A stretch of 64,000 nucleotides of DNA from Hyphomicrobiales bacterium (GTDB taxonomy: Bacteria; Pseudomonadota; Alphaproteobacteria; Rhizobiales; Rhodobiaceae): positions 1,302,001 to 1,366,000 of the forward strand of contig PKTR01000002.1 of assembly GCA_002869065.1 (NCBI GenBank). Reading direction: 5' to 3'. The position numbers and the translations under genes were made by a program. Positions 8,587-16,558 of this stretch are shown one piece after another (position 1 is the stretch's first letter; each line of letters opens with the position of its first letter). The notes beneath the pieces are model-generated. The model ran no database searches. It was not told the DNA's origin and saw only the letters and a program-made list of their open reading frames with translations.

Positions 8587-8617
8587 AAAAACCCCGCGCC
8601 ATCGACGCGGGGTTTTT
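8587..8617. terminator. bidirectional terminator between ilvE and proC
   Basis: AAAAACCCCGCG (8587-8598) pairs with CGCGGGGTTTTT (8606-8617) around a 7-nt loop. It has a T-run on either strand, so it can serve both convergent genes. Confidence 0.9.
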
Positions 8618-8640
8618 GTTGGCAAAACGGTAGAGGGTGA

Positions 8641-9477
8641 TCAGCCGGCCAGTTCGCGCGAGCGCCGCGTGGCGGCGGCGACGGCTTTGGTCATCAGCTC
8701 CTCGAGACCGCCGTCGGCCATCAGCACGGCGAGGCCCTCAGCGGTGGTGCCGCCGGGCGAGGTGACGTTCTTGCGCAGCGTTGCGGCATCAAGGTCCGAC
8801 TGGTGCAGCAATTCGCCGGCGCCGCTCACGGTCTGACGGGTGAGCTGCATGGCAAGCTCGTCGTTGAGGCCGGCGGCGCGGGCGGCAGCCGCCATGCATT
8901 CGACCATGTAGAAGACATAGGCGGGCCCCGAGCCGGAGACGCCGGTGACGGCGTCGATGTCGGCCTCGTCGTCGATCCAGGCGACGGCGCCGACGGCGGT
9001 CATCAGCGCGTCGACGATGGCGCGGTCCTCGGCGGAGATATCGCCGGCTGAAACGGCGACGGACATGCCGCGGCCGACCTGGGCCGGGGTATTGGGCATG
9101 ACGCGCACGATGGTGCCGCCACCAAGGCCGTCGGCAAGCGTTGCGATGGTGGTGCCGGCGGCGACCGAGACGACGAGGGTTTCCCCGCCGACGAGGCTGC
9201 GCAGCGCGGGCAGCACCGCGTCCATCGACTGCGGCTTGACGGCGATCACAAGCACCCGCGCGGTCAGGCCTTCGGGCGCGGCGGCGGCCTGGCCGATGCC
9301 TTTTTTGGCGGCCAGTGCCTGCATCTCGGGGGCCGGGTTCGGGTCGAGGATGGTGACGCCGGCCGGATCGAGGCCGTTGCCGAGCCAGCCGGCCAGCATC
9401 GCACCGCCCATCTTGCCGGCGCCGACGAGGACGAGCGGCAGGGCCTTTGCAAGGTCGTTGGTGTGCGATGCGGACAT
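8641..9477 (-). CDS. proC: pyrroline-5-carboxylate reductase
   Basis: NAD(P)H-dependent enzyme making proline from 1-pyrroline-5-carboxylate, 278 residues. The Rossmann motif LVLVGAGKMGGAMLAGWL is near the N-terminus, followed by VLVIAVKPQ and VRVMPNTPAQVG. The C-terminal dimerisation region carries the ProC signature TRQTVSGAGELL and LRKNVTSPGGTTAEGL. The start at 9477 gives MSASHTNDLAKALPL and leaves 4 nt after the upstream YbjN-domain gene; a longer in-frame extension would overlap that gene and looks non-coding. The two genes are probably co-transcribed. Confidence 0.93.
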   Translation of the reverse strand: MSASHTNDLAKALPLVLVGAGKMGGAMLAGWLGNGLDPAGVTILDPNPAPEMQALAAKKGIGQAAAAPEGLTARVLVIAVKPQSMDAVLPALRSLVGGETLVVSVAAGTTIATLADGLGGGTIVRVMPNTPAQVGRGMSVAVSAGDISAEDRAIVDALMTAVGAVAWIDDEADIDAVTGVSGSGPAYVFYMVECMAAAARAAGLNDELAMQLTRQTVSGAGELLHQSDLDAATLRKNVTSPGGTTAEGLAVLMADGGLEELMTKAVAAATRRSRELAG

Positions 9478-9481
9478 TGGA

Positions 9482-9982
9482 TCAGGCCTCCCCTGCGGTC
9501 TCGAACAGGGCCGTGCTGACCGCTTCGGAAGCGCTCTTGCCGGCCCAGACGACGAACTGGAACGCCTGATAATAGCGCTCGCAGGCCTCGAGCGCATTGC
9601 CGAGCATGCCTTCGATCTGGGCATTGGTGGCTTCCGCGCCGCCGGCCAGTAGCAGCGACTGACGGAAGATCACCACACCTTCGGTGGTCCACAGGTCGAA
9701 ATGGCCCATCCACAGTCGCTCATTGGCGATCGCCATCAGTCTCAGCACCTCGGTGCGGCGTTGTTCGCCGACCTTGAGATCGAAAGCGCAGGCGAGATGC
9801 AGCGCCTCGAGATCATCAAGCCAGGAAAACGAGACATGATAGTCGCACCATTTGCCGTCGACGGAGATCGTAATCTCGTCGTCCCCGGTGCGCTCGAACG
9901 CCCAGTCATGAAAGGTGGCGATCTGCTCGATGGTATCGACCGGATTGCCATGCCGTTCGATATCGAGGTCGAGGAGGGTCAT
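9482..9982 (-). CDS. YbjN domain-containing protein
   Basis: A 166-residue cytosolic protein of the YbjN family, conserved next to proC in many alphaproteobacteria. The start at 9982 follows a GAGG 8 nt upstream and gives MTLLDLDIERHGNPVDTIE. The protein shows the alternating beta/alpha pattern of the family: DDEITISVDGKWCDYHVSF, then FDLKVGEQRRTEVLRLMAIAN and FDLWTTEGVVIFR. Family members have been linked to stress and motility in E. coli and resemble type III chaperone folds; no catalytic role is known. It is directly upstream of proC. Confidence 0.83.
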   Translation of the reverse strand: MTLLDLDIERHGNPVDTIEQIATFHDWAFERTGDDEITISVDGKWCDYHVSFSWLDDLEALHLACAFDLKVGEQRRTEVLRLMAIANERLWMGHFDLWTTEGVVIFRQSLLLAGGAEATNAQIEGMLGNALEACERYYQAFQFVVWAGKSASEAVSTALFETAGEA

Positions 9983-10485
9983 GGTGATCCTCGTGGCTGG
10001 TGTATTCGCGAACGCAGGTGAGGTACTTAAGCGCCGCTGGACACGCGGCTGTGCAAGCGCACGGGAAGACGCCAGACGGAAAAGCCGAACAATTCGAGTC
10101 ACTTCCCGATACTACGGTCGGTGCCCGCCCGGCTGGCGCGAATCTCCCTTACGAATCAATATATACGCGCGACTCCCGCGAACGATAGTCCCGCCCGAGG
10201 GCCGGCACGAAGCGAGCTGTGGAAAGCCGGTGCGTCGCCCGGCGCAAGCGCGGAAATCCGCCGCTTTGCGGGGCTGAAAAGGATGGGGAAAACGCGATGA
10301 GCGGAGATCGCGCGTGCCCGGCGTCCGGGGAAGGGCGGGCAAAGACAAACGCGCCCGCGGGGGTGCCGCGGGCGCGTGCGTTCAGGACGGTGTTGCCGGC
10401 TGGGCGACAGTCGCTTGTCGCTTTTTCCTATCCAAAAAGTCTGTCAACTTTTCGCTGACGCGGACCTTCGGTTTGGGAAAGCGCG
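9983..10485. other. intergenic region between YbjN gene and beta-barrel gene
   Basis: About 500 bp without a supported gene. The part next to 9982 would hold the YbjN/proC promoter; an AT-rich TATATA stretch sits near 10160. The terminator of the beta-barrel gene lies at 10342-10376. Several frames are open through the GC-rich middle but none has a ribosome site or a recognisable domain. Confidence 0.5.
10342..10376 (-). terminator. intrinsic terminator after the outer-membrane protein gene
   Basis: Perfect 11-bp stem CGCGCCCGCGG/CCGCGGGCGCG (10350-10360 with 10366-10376), 5-nt loop, followed on the minus strand by TTTGTCTTTG. It lies about 110 nt after the beta-barrel stop. Confidence 0.75.
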
Positions 10486-11184
10486 CTACTTGCCGAAGTG
10501 GTAGTTCATGCCGACGCGGACGATATGGCCGCTGTATTTGGTGTCGATCGGAGGCAGCACGTTCGAGACCCGATAGCGCTTCTCGTTCAGATCGACGTAC
10601 AGGTATTCGCCCTTGATGCTGAACTTGTCGTTGATGTTGAACTCGGTGCCGGCACCGACGGTCCAACCGACATGAATGTTCTCATCATGACCCGGCGGGC
10701 GGCCGAAGGCGTCCGGACCGCGCTCCATGCGGATGCCGGCAACGGCGAGACCGCCTGTGGCGTAGAACACGGCATCCTCGACCGGCAGACCGATGCGGCC
10801 GCGCAGCGTGGCGAGCCAGCTCATGTTGGTCTCGTTCTCGGCACCGAAGCTGTCGTTCGTGTCGTGATGGATCGAGGCGAGCGAGGCGTCGGCTTCGACA
10901 CCGACCATGTAGCCGTCGCCATAGTGGTCGTAACCGATCTGGGCGCCGACGAGCGGGCCGGTGCCGCGATAGGGCGGATCGGGCAGCGTCACGACGGTGA
11001 TGTCGTAGGTGCTCGACGAATAGCCGCCGCTGAGACCGACATGGAAACCGCCACGCAGCACGGGGGCCTCATAGGCCGGGGCCGGAATGACGGTCGGTTC
11101 GGGGGCGTAAAGGTCGGCCGCATGGGCTAGCGGAGTGCTCGCGCACAGCGCCGCGACGGCCAGGGAAAGTTTCCGGAAGTGCAT
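10486..11184 (-). CDS. Omp25/Omp31-like outer-membrane beta-barrel protein
   Basis: A 232-residue secreted protein. The start at 11184 has AGGA 5 nt upstream and gives a signal peptide MHFRKLSLAVAALCASTP ending in AHA. The mature part begins ADLYAPEP and goes on to RGGFHVGLSGGYSSSTYD, typical of the small 8-stranded porin-like family of Rhizobiales (Omp25/Omp31). The C-terminus VRVGMNYHFGK has the terminal aromatic-x pattern used by the Bam insertion machinery. Role: structural outer-membrane protein; pore activity is not evident. Confidence 0.85.
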   Translation of the reverse strand: MHFRKLSLAVAALCASTPLAHAADLYAPEPTVIPAPAYEAPVLRGGFHVGLSGGYSSSTYDITVVTLPDPPYRGTGPLVGAQIGYDHYGDGYMVGVEADASLASIHHDTNDSFGAENETNMSWLATLRGRIGLPVEDAVFYATGGLAVAGIRMERGPDAFGRPPGHDENIHVGWTVGAGTEFNINDKFSIKGEYLYVDLNEKRYRVSNVLPPIDTKYSGHIVRVGMNYHFGK

Positions 11185-11382
11185 GGCAATCCTCATCCAC
11201 GGGCATCAAACTTCTCCCCTAGGAAAGCGCGTTAACCTTAAGACCGGGTAAACGTGGAGGTTTTCAGGGATAAATGCGCCGGTTGCGGCGAGGGGGCATG
11301 GCGGCGTACACAAGGCCCGAACATGGTCGCGTCGCGAAAGGCGGTGTGGCCGACGATGAATGCCGCCTTGTGAGGATTGACC

Positions 11383-11898
11383 ATGGCCGTGACGCCGGAT
11401 GCGCTATTCGCCTTTCTCGCCGAGTTGGGTATCGAGACGAAGACCATCGAGCATCCGCCGCTGTTCACGGTGGAGGAGTCGCAGTCGCTGCGTGGCGAGA
11501 TCCCCGGCGCCCATTGCAAGAACCTGTTCGTGAAGGACAAGAAGGGCCGGGTTTTCCTGATCGTTGCCGAGGAAGAGGCAACGATCGACCTGAAGCAGGT
11601 GCACACGATCATCGGCGGAAGCGGTCGGGTGAGCTTCGGCAAGGCCGACCTGCTCGGCGAGCTGCTCGGTGTCGAACCGGGCTCGGTGACGCCGTTCGGG
11701 GTGATCAACGATACCGAACAGCGCGTGTCGGTGGTGCTCGATGCGGCAATGATGGCTGAGCCGGTCGTCAACTACCATCCGCTGATCAATACGATGACGA
11801 CGACGATCGCGAGCGGCGACCTCGTCAAATTCATCCAGGCGACGGGACACGAGCCGCAGATCCTGGCGGTCAGCGCCGAATCGCAGGCGATGGCCTGA
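11383..11898 (+). CDS. YbaK/ProXp-family aminoacyl-tRNA deacylase
   Basis: A 171-residue stand-alone editing domain homologous to the insertion domain of prolyl-tRNA synthetase. Enzymes of this type (PrdX/ProXp-ala) hydrolyse mischarged Ala-tRNA(Pro). Motifs: HPPLFTVEESQSLRGEIPGAHCKNLF, the catalytic-region Lys in NLFVKDKKG, FGKADLLGELLGVEPGSVTPFG and NYHPLINTMTTTI. GAGG at 11372-11375 fits ATG 11383 with 7-nt spacing; a TTG 6 nt earlier is less likely. It is a single gene with no obvious operon partner. Confidence 0.88.
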   Translation: MAVTPDALFAFLAELGIETKTIEHPPLFTVEESQSLRGEIPGAHCKNLFVKDKKGRVFLIVAEEEATIDLKQVHTIIGGSGRVSFGKADLLGELLGVEPGSVTPFGVINDTEQRVSVVLDAAMMAEPVVNYHPLINTMTTTIASGDLVKFIQATGHEPQILAVSAESQAMA

Positions 11899-12120
11899 GG
11901 CGCAGATATCCGCGGCCGTCGCGACGTGACGCGGCCGGTTGACGCGTCGAAATTGAAATCGACGGGCGGCTTTGCCAATTTAGAGGCTGCGAATATACGA
12001 TTGTGAAAACTGCCGAACGGGCAAGAGGCCTATATTCGGCAGAACGCAATGATGATAGAAATCCGCTGGTTCTGACGGCCAGACAACAACACCGATGCGC
12101 GACAGATCGGGGAGAACGAA

Positions 12121-13059
12121 ATGACCCAGCCCAACATTCTTTTCGGCGGTGGCGCCGGCGGCGGCAACGATGGCGGCAACGGTTCCGGCGGCGGGATTGC
12201 CAAGGATATCACCACCCAGTCGTTCATGGCCGACGTGATCGAGGCATCGAAGACGGTCCCCGTGCTGGTCGATTTCTGGGCGCCGTGGTGCGGTCCGTGC
12301 CGGCAGCTCGCGCCGGCGCTGGAAAAGGTCGTGCTCGGCAGCCAGGGGCGGGTCAAGCTGACCAAGATGAACATCGACGACCATCCGGAAGTCGCCGGCC
12401 AGCTCGGCATCCAGTCGATCCCGGCCGTGGTCGCCTTCAAGGACGGCCGTCCGGTCGATGCCTTCATGGGCGCGGTGCCGGAATCGCAGATCCAGGCGTT
12501 CATCGACAAGGTTGCCGGTCCCGTCGACGCGAGCCCGGCCGATCAGGCGCTCGATGCTGCTGAAGCGGCGCGCGCCGCGAAGGACTGGAACGGCGCGGCG
12601 CAGCTCTATGCGGCGGTTCTGGCCGAGGACGCGGCGAACGTTACTGCGATTGCCGGCCTTGCGCAGTGCTATGCCGGTGTCGGCGAGCTGGATCAGGCGC
12701 GCCAGACGCTCGAGTCGGTGCCCGAAGAGGGCAAGAACGATCCGGCAGTGGCGGCTGCGCGCGCGGCGATCGATCTCGCGACGCAGGCCGAAGCGCTCGG
12801 CGATACGGCGGAGTTGGAAGAAAAGGTCGCGGCCAATCCGGACGACCATCAGGCCCGCTTCGATCTGGCGCTGGCGCTCAATGCGCGCGACGCCCGGCAC
12901 GCGGCGGTCGACCACCTGCTTCAGATCGTGCGGCGCGATCGCGAATGGAACGAGGACGGCGCGCGCAAGCAGTTGCTGCAGCTGTTCGAGGCCTGGGGAG
13001 CGACCGATCCGATGACGGTCGAGGGCCGTCGCAAGCTGGCATCGGTGCTGTTTTCCTGA
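12121..13059 (+). CDS. thioredoxin-domain TPR protein (CnoX/YbbN-like)
   Basis: A 312-residue cytosolic co-chaperone-like protein. A Gly-rich leader of about 25 residues is followed by a thioredoxin fold (about 30-135) with an intact WCGPC active site in VDFWAPWCGPCRQLAPALE and the cis-Pro loop IQSIPAVVAF. The C-terminal half consists of TPR-like helical pairs (YAAVLAEDAANVTAIAGLAQCYAGVGELDQA and the rest to the end). E. coli YbbN lacks the second Cys; here CXXC is complete, as in alphaproteobacterial CnoX, so redox activity is likely. GGGGAG precedes the ATG. Confidence 0.88.
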   Translation: MTQPNILFGGGAGGGNDGGNGSGGGIAKDITTQSFMADVIEASKTVPVLVDFWAPWCGPCRQLAPALEKVVLGSQGRVKLTKMNIDDHPEVAGQLGIQSIPAVVAFKDGRPVDAFMGAVPESQIQAFIDKVAGPVDASPADQALDAAEAARAAKDWNGAAQLYAAVLAEDAANVTAIAGLAQCYAGVGELDQARQTLESVPEEGKNDPAVAAARAAIDLATQAEALGDTAELEEKVAANPDDHQARFDLALALNARDARHAAVDHLLQIVRRDREWNEDGARKQLLQLFEAWGATDPMTVEGRRKLASVLFS

Positions 13060-13207
13060 GTCGGCGAAGGGATTTGCGGTTTTTCGGCAGGCTTCCCGGC
13101 GGTGCATTCACTGTTTCGCCGGGAATGCAAAAAATGGGCTTGCGCCCGGAAACGATTTGCGCAATACAGAGCCCGCCGGTCGGGACCTGTTCCGCCGGAC
13201 GGAGCGT

Positions 13208-13282
13208 GCGGGTGTAGCTCAGGGGTAGAGCACAACCTTGCCAAGGTTGGGGTCGTGGGTTCGAATCCCATCGCCCGCTCCA
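13208..13282 (+). tRNA. tRNA-Gly (anticodon GCC)
   Basis: 75-nt cloverleaf. The acceptor stem GCGGGTG pairs with CGCCCGC (one G-U), D arm GCTC/GAGC, anticodon stem CAACC/GGTTG with loop TTGCCAA giving GCC, T arm GTGGG/CCCAT (one G-U) with loop TTCGAAT. The terminal CCA is encoded. It reads Gly codons GGC/GGU. Confidence 0.97.
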
Positions 13283-13310
13283 GTCTCCCTCAAGCGGAAA
13301 CGCTTACTCG

Positions 13311-13337
13311 ACGGCCCTTCGGGGCCGTTTTGTTTTT
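13311..13337 (+). terminator. terminator after tRNA-Gly
   Basis: Stem ACGGCCC/GGGCCGT (13311-13317 with 13322-13328) with a TTCG tetraloop, followed by TTTTGTTTTT. Confidence 0.88.
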
Positions 13338-13394
13338 CAGATCAATTTTTTGGATTTCTTGTCGCAGAGCCGGTGGCGCTGCTGACTTTGCGCG

Positions 13395-13826
13395 TCAGTC
13401 CTTGCGACCTGTCTCGCGCGGCTCGGCAGACACAGTCTCGGGCGCGAGGTGCTCGCGCGGCGGGGACGGGCGGGTCAGCACGAAGGTTGCAGTGGCCGCG
13501 AGCACGGTGACCTGCAGCACCAGCGCATAGGCGGGCGCGCCGGCGGCGAGCGCAATCAGGAAGGCGGCGATCATGGCGGTTGCCGCGAGCACCTTGCCGC
13601 GCCGTGAGATGGCACCATGGCGGTTCCAGTCGGCGATCACCGGGCCGAAGCGCGGATGTGTGACGAGCCAGTCATGCAATCGGTCGGAGCCGCGCGAGAA
13701 ACAGAATGCGGCGAGGATGAGGAACGGCGTCGTCGGCAACAGCGGCAGGGGAATGCCGATGAGCGCCAGGACCAGCGACGTTACGCCAGCCGCTTGCCAC
13801 CACAGGCGGGCTGCCTTGCGATGCAT
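13395..13826 (-). CDS. DUF454 (YbaN-like) inner-membrane protein
   Basis: A 143-residue membrane protein. The start at 13826 gives MHRKAARLWWQAAGV, followed by the DUF454 core GIPLPLLPTTPFLILAAFCF, a cytosolic stretch with the family motif RHGAISRRGK, and two further hydrophobic helices. The function of DUF454 proteins is not established. It lies 34 bp after the ArsR-family gene on the same strand, so the regulator probably controls or is co-expressed with it. The C-terminal tail is charged and Pro-rich. Confidence 0.83.
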   Translation of the reverse strand: MHRKAARLWWQAAGVTSLVLALIGIPLPLLPTTPFLILAAFCFSRGSDRLHDWLVTHPRFGPVIADWNRHGAISRRGKVLAATAMIAAFLIALAAGAPAYALVLQVTVLAATATFVLTRPSPPREHLAPETVSAEPRETGRKD

Positions 13827-13860
13827 AGGTTCATCCTCAAGCCACGCGGTTCGCACAAGA

Positions 13861-14322
13861 TCAACTGCGCGCCATGCAGGGCTTTTCGGCGCAGCAATCC
13901 TTGCAGAACATATCATACACGACGTCGATGACGGTGCGTACCCGCTCGTCGGCAATGCTGTAATAGACGTTCTTGCCCTCGCGACGACCGGTGACGGCCT
14001 TTTCCGTGCGCATGCGGGCGAGATGCTGCGACAGGGCGGCCTGGCGGATATCGAGCTGGTCTTCGAGGTCGCTCACCGTCTTTTCGCCCTGCGCGAGAAG
14101 ATAGAGGATCTGCAGCCGGTTCTGGTTGGCGAACAGCTTCAGGAACTCGCAGGCATCGCTGCCGACGCCGAGAAGACGGTCGAAGTCGGGTGAGGCCGGA
14201 CGGCCGCGCGGCGAGGAGACCGGGCGCCGGTCCACGGTCGGGCCGGACGGGCGGCCAACGGGCATCTGAACACCGTCGGCCTTGCGGGCGGTCGCGGAAG
14301 TGTCGCTCGTCGTCATTGTCAT
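13861..14322 (-). CDS. ArsR-family regulator with Cys-rich C-terminus
   Basis: A 153-residue winged-helix repressor-type protein. A disordered N-terminal extension of about 45 residues precedes the ArsR fold: FLKLFANQNRLQILYLL, then LEDQLDIRQAALSQHLARMR as recognition helix and RREGKNVYYSIAD as wing. Cysteines occur at DACEF just before the first core helix and in the tail MFCKDCCAEKPC, suggesting a thiol, metal or sulfide sensor. The BigR/SqrR persulfide sensors have a Cys in the helix that here reads ILYLL, so this is a different arrangement. The start may lie further downstream, since the N-terminal extension looks unstructured. Confidence 0.82.
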   Translation of the reverse strand: MTMTTSDTSATARKADGVQMPVGRPSGPTVDRRPVSSPRGRPASPDFDRLLGVGSDACEFLKLFANQNRLQILYLLAQGEKTVSDLEDQLDIRQAALSQHLARMRTEKAVTGRREGKNVYYSIADERVRTVIDVVYDMFCKDCCAEKPCMARS

Positions 14323-14599
14323 CGTTCAACTGTCCTTGCTCAAACCTCCCCGAACCACGCTTCCTGGAAGCCGTCGGCGCGGGGGTCATGCCGGCTGGGA
14401 ATGCGAATATCGGTCTTGCCGGTTGGAGGATGCCGGCGGCCGCTGCCCTAGGATGGGGAAATGGTGCAGCGCGGATAATAATCAACATATTTGCGAATGA
14501 TTAGCAATAGCGCTTACCGATGGATCGGCTTCTGCGTTCATCGGTCGCGGTCGTCGGGTGCGTGTGAAATGCGGGCATCGGCGGGCAGGGCGTCGCCGT

Positions 14600-15457
14600 T
14601 CAGAGCGCGATGTCGGTCAGGTAGCGGGTGGCGCGGGAAAACAGTTCGGCCTGCGAGACGATGCCGAGCTTGGCGTAGGCGTGGCGGCGATGAACCTTGA
14701 CGGTGCCTTCGGCAATACCCAGGACGGCGGCGGCCGATGGCGTCGAATGACCCTGCAGGATGAGCTGGACGATTTCCATCTCGCGCGGACTGAGGAGGTC
14801 GCTGCCGAACGACTTCAGACGCTCGGGCAGATTGGCGCCGATTGCGGCGGGGGCTTCGCCCTCCGGTTTCCAATGGGCGAGAACGGCAGCCGACACCACC
14901 GGGAAGACATCGTTCACGGCTGCGATGTCATCGGCGGAGAATTTCGGCCGGCGTACCCGGCGGGCGAGCGACATGACCAGCCAGCGGCCCGGATCTTTGT
15001 GCGAAGGCGTGCTGCCGGGAGCGGGGGGCTCGGCGCGCATGATCAGGCCGAGCTCGTCGGACAGCCGGATGCGGCGATAGAAGGTCCGATAATATTCCGA
15101 CTTGAAAAACGCGTCAGGGGCGAGGTCGATCAGGCGGTAGGCGCCGGGTCTGATGCGGTCGCGGCCGGCGAGGAAGAACGGGTCGAGCAGATAGGGGCCG
15201 GACTCGTAGAACGAGATGTTGATCGCGGCCTGAACGTCGTCGAAGTCGTGGTAGAGGGACAGTGGACGCGCGGCCTCTGAATAGGCGGTCACGACCATGG
15301 AGTCGAAAGCGCAGACGGCGCCGATCGCATCACGCAAGGCGTCCGTGAAGCGCGGCGTATGAAGCGCCGAAACCAGTGCGGCCAGGGCCTGCATCGGCCC
15401 GGCTGCAGCCGGCATCGGATGCACTGCGTTGCCGCCCGTATCGTCTCTTCCGGCCAC
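14600..15457 (-). CDS. LuxR-type (GerE) transcription regulator
   Basis: A 285-residue regulator. The N-terminal 200 residues form an unassigned sensor region (AFDSMVVTAYSEAARPLSLYHDF and later YYRTFYRRIRLSDELGLI). The C-terminal GerE helix-turn-helix spans about 222-285, with LSPREMEIVQLILQGHSTPSAA and IAEGTVKVHRRHAYAKLGI. The GTG at 15457 is chosen because an AGG sits 5 nt upstream; ATG 15415 lacks a site. It is divergent from the ureohydrolase gene with only 100 bp between starts, so it is the likely regulator of the ureohydrolase/polyamine-binding protein pair. Confidence 0.83.
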   Translation of the reverse strand: MAGRDDTGGNAVHPMPAAAGPMQALAALVSALHTPRFTDALRDAIGAVCAFDSMVVTAYSEAARPLSLYHDFDDVQAAINISFYESGPYLLDPFFLAGRDRIRPGAYRLIDLAPDAFFKSEYYRTFYRRIRLSDELGLIMRAEPPAPGSTPSHKDPGRWLVMSLARRVRRPKFSADDIAAVNDVFPVVSAAVLAHWKPEGEAPAAIGANLPERLKSFGSDLLSPREMEIVQLILQGHSTPSAAAVLGIAEGTVKVHRRHAYAKLGIVSQAELFSRATRYLTDIAL

Positions 15458-15557
15458 CGAAACCTACCCCTTTAGGCATACCCCGTTCGGCAAGTTTACG
15501 TCAGTGCCGCTGTCCGTCCACACTTTTTGACATCCAGGACATGCGACAGGAGCGGTC

Positions 15558-16526
15558 ATGACGGACGCATCAGACGTCTTATCGGCGCCAGGTGATCTCG
15601 CGTTCACCCGAGAAAACAATCGGGGAACGGTGGCGGAGGCGTCCTATGCGGGCGCGCTCAGTTTCATGCGGCGGCGTTTCACCCGCGATCTCGAAGGCGT
15701 CGACGTTGCCGTTCTCGGTATTCCCTTCGACCTCGCCGTGACCGACCGGCCGGGCACCCGCTTCGGGCCGCGGGCGATCCGCGCCGCCTCGAGCCATATC
15801 GCCTGGTCGAACCCGTGGCCGTGGCCGACGGATCCGTTCGAGACGCTCAACGTGGTCGATTTCGGCGATTGCCCGTTCGATCGCGGCCGTCCGTCGGTGA
15901 TCCCGGGCGAGATCACCGAGACGGTGCGGGCGATCCTAGATGCCGGCTGTGCGACCCTGTCGCTCGGTGGCGATCATTTCGTCACCTATCCGATCCTGAA
16001 GGCCTATGCGGAAATGTACGGGCCCATCAGCCTCATTCATTTCGATGCGCACACCGACACGTGGACCGGGCGCGAGGACGAGATCGATCACGGCACCATG
16101 CTGTGGCATGCGGTGCGCGAGGGGATCGTCGATCCCGCGACCTCGGTACAGATCGGCATCCGCACCCACAATCCCGATCCGCTCGGTTTCACCATCATCG
16201 ACGCGATCGAGGTGCAGCGGCTCGGGCCTGCGGCGGTGGCGGCGCGTATCCGCGACGTCGTCGACGACAAGAGCTGCTACGTCACCTTCGACATCGATGC
16301 GCTCGACCCTTCCGCCGCACCCGGTACGGGAACGCCGGTGGTCGGCGGGCTGACGACCTACCAGGCGCAGGAGATCCTGCGCGGCATCGAAGGCGTCAAC
16401 GTGGTCGGGATGGATGTGGTGGAGGTGTCGCCGCCCTACGACAACGCCGAAATCACGGCGCTTGCCGCCGCCGCGCTTGCCAACGATCTGCTTTGCCTTT
16501 TTGCTGCCGCCCACAAGGGACGGTAG
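15558..16526 (+). CDS. speB: agmatinase-family ureohydrolase
   Basis: Mn-dependent ureohydrolase of 322 residues that would release urea from a guanidino compound, most simply agmatine to putrescine. All metal-binding motifs are present: SLGGDH, HFDAHTDTW and DIDALDPSAAPGTGTP, with MDVVEVSPPYD near the C-terminus. Guanidinobutyrase and other guanidino hydrolases share these motifs, so the exact substrate is not fixed by sequence. AGGAG lies 5 nt before the ATG. The downstream polyamine-type binding protein begins 32 bp later and supports an agmatine/polyamine role. Confidence 0.85.
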   Translation: MTDASDVLSAPGDLAFTRENNRGTVAEASYAGALSFMRRRFTRDLEGVDVAVLGIPFDLAVTDRPGTRFGPRAIRAASSHIAWSNPWPWPTDPFETLNVVDFGDCPFDRGRPSVIPGEITETVRAILDAGCATLSLGGDHFVTYPILKAYAEMYGPISLIHFDAHTDTWTGREDEIDHGTMLWHAVREGIVDPATSVQIGIRTHNPDPLGFTIIDAIEVQRLGPAAVAARIRDVVDDKSCYVTFDIDALDPSAAPGTGTPVVGGLTTYQAQEILRGIEGVNVVGMDVVEVSPPYDNAEITALAAAALANDLLCLFAAAHKGR

Positions 16527-16558
16527 CGCGTCGATATGTAAAACAAGGGGAACATAGG

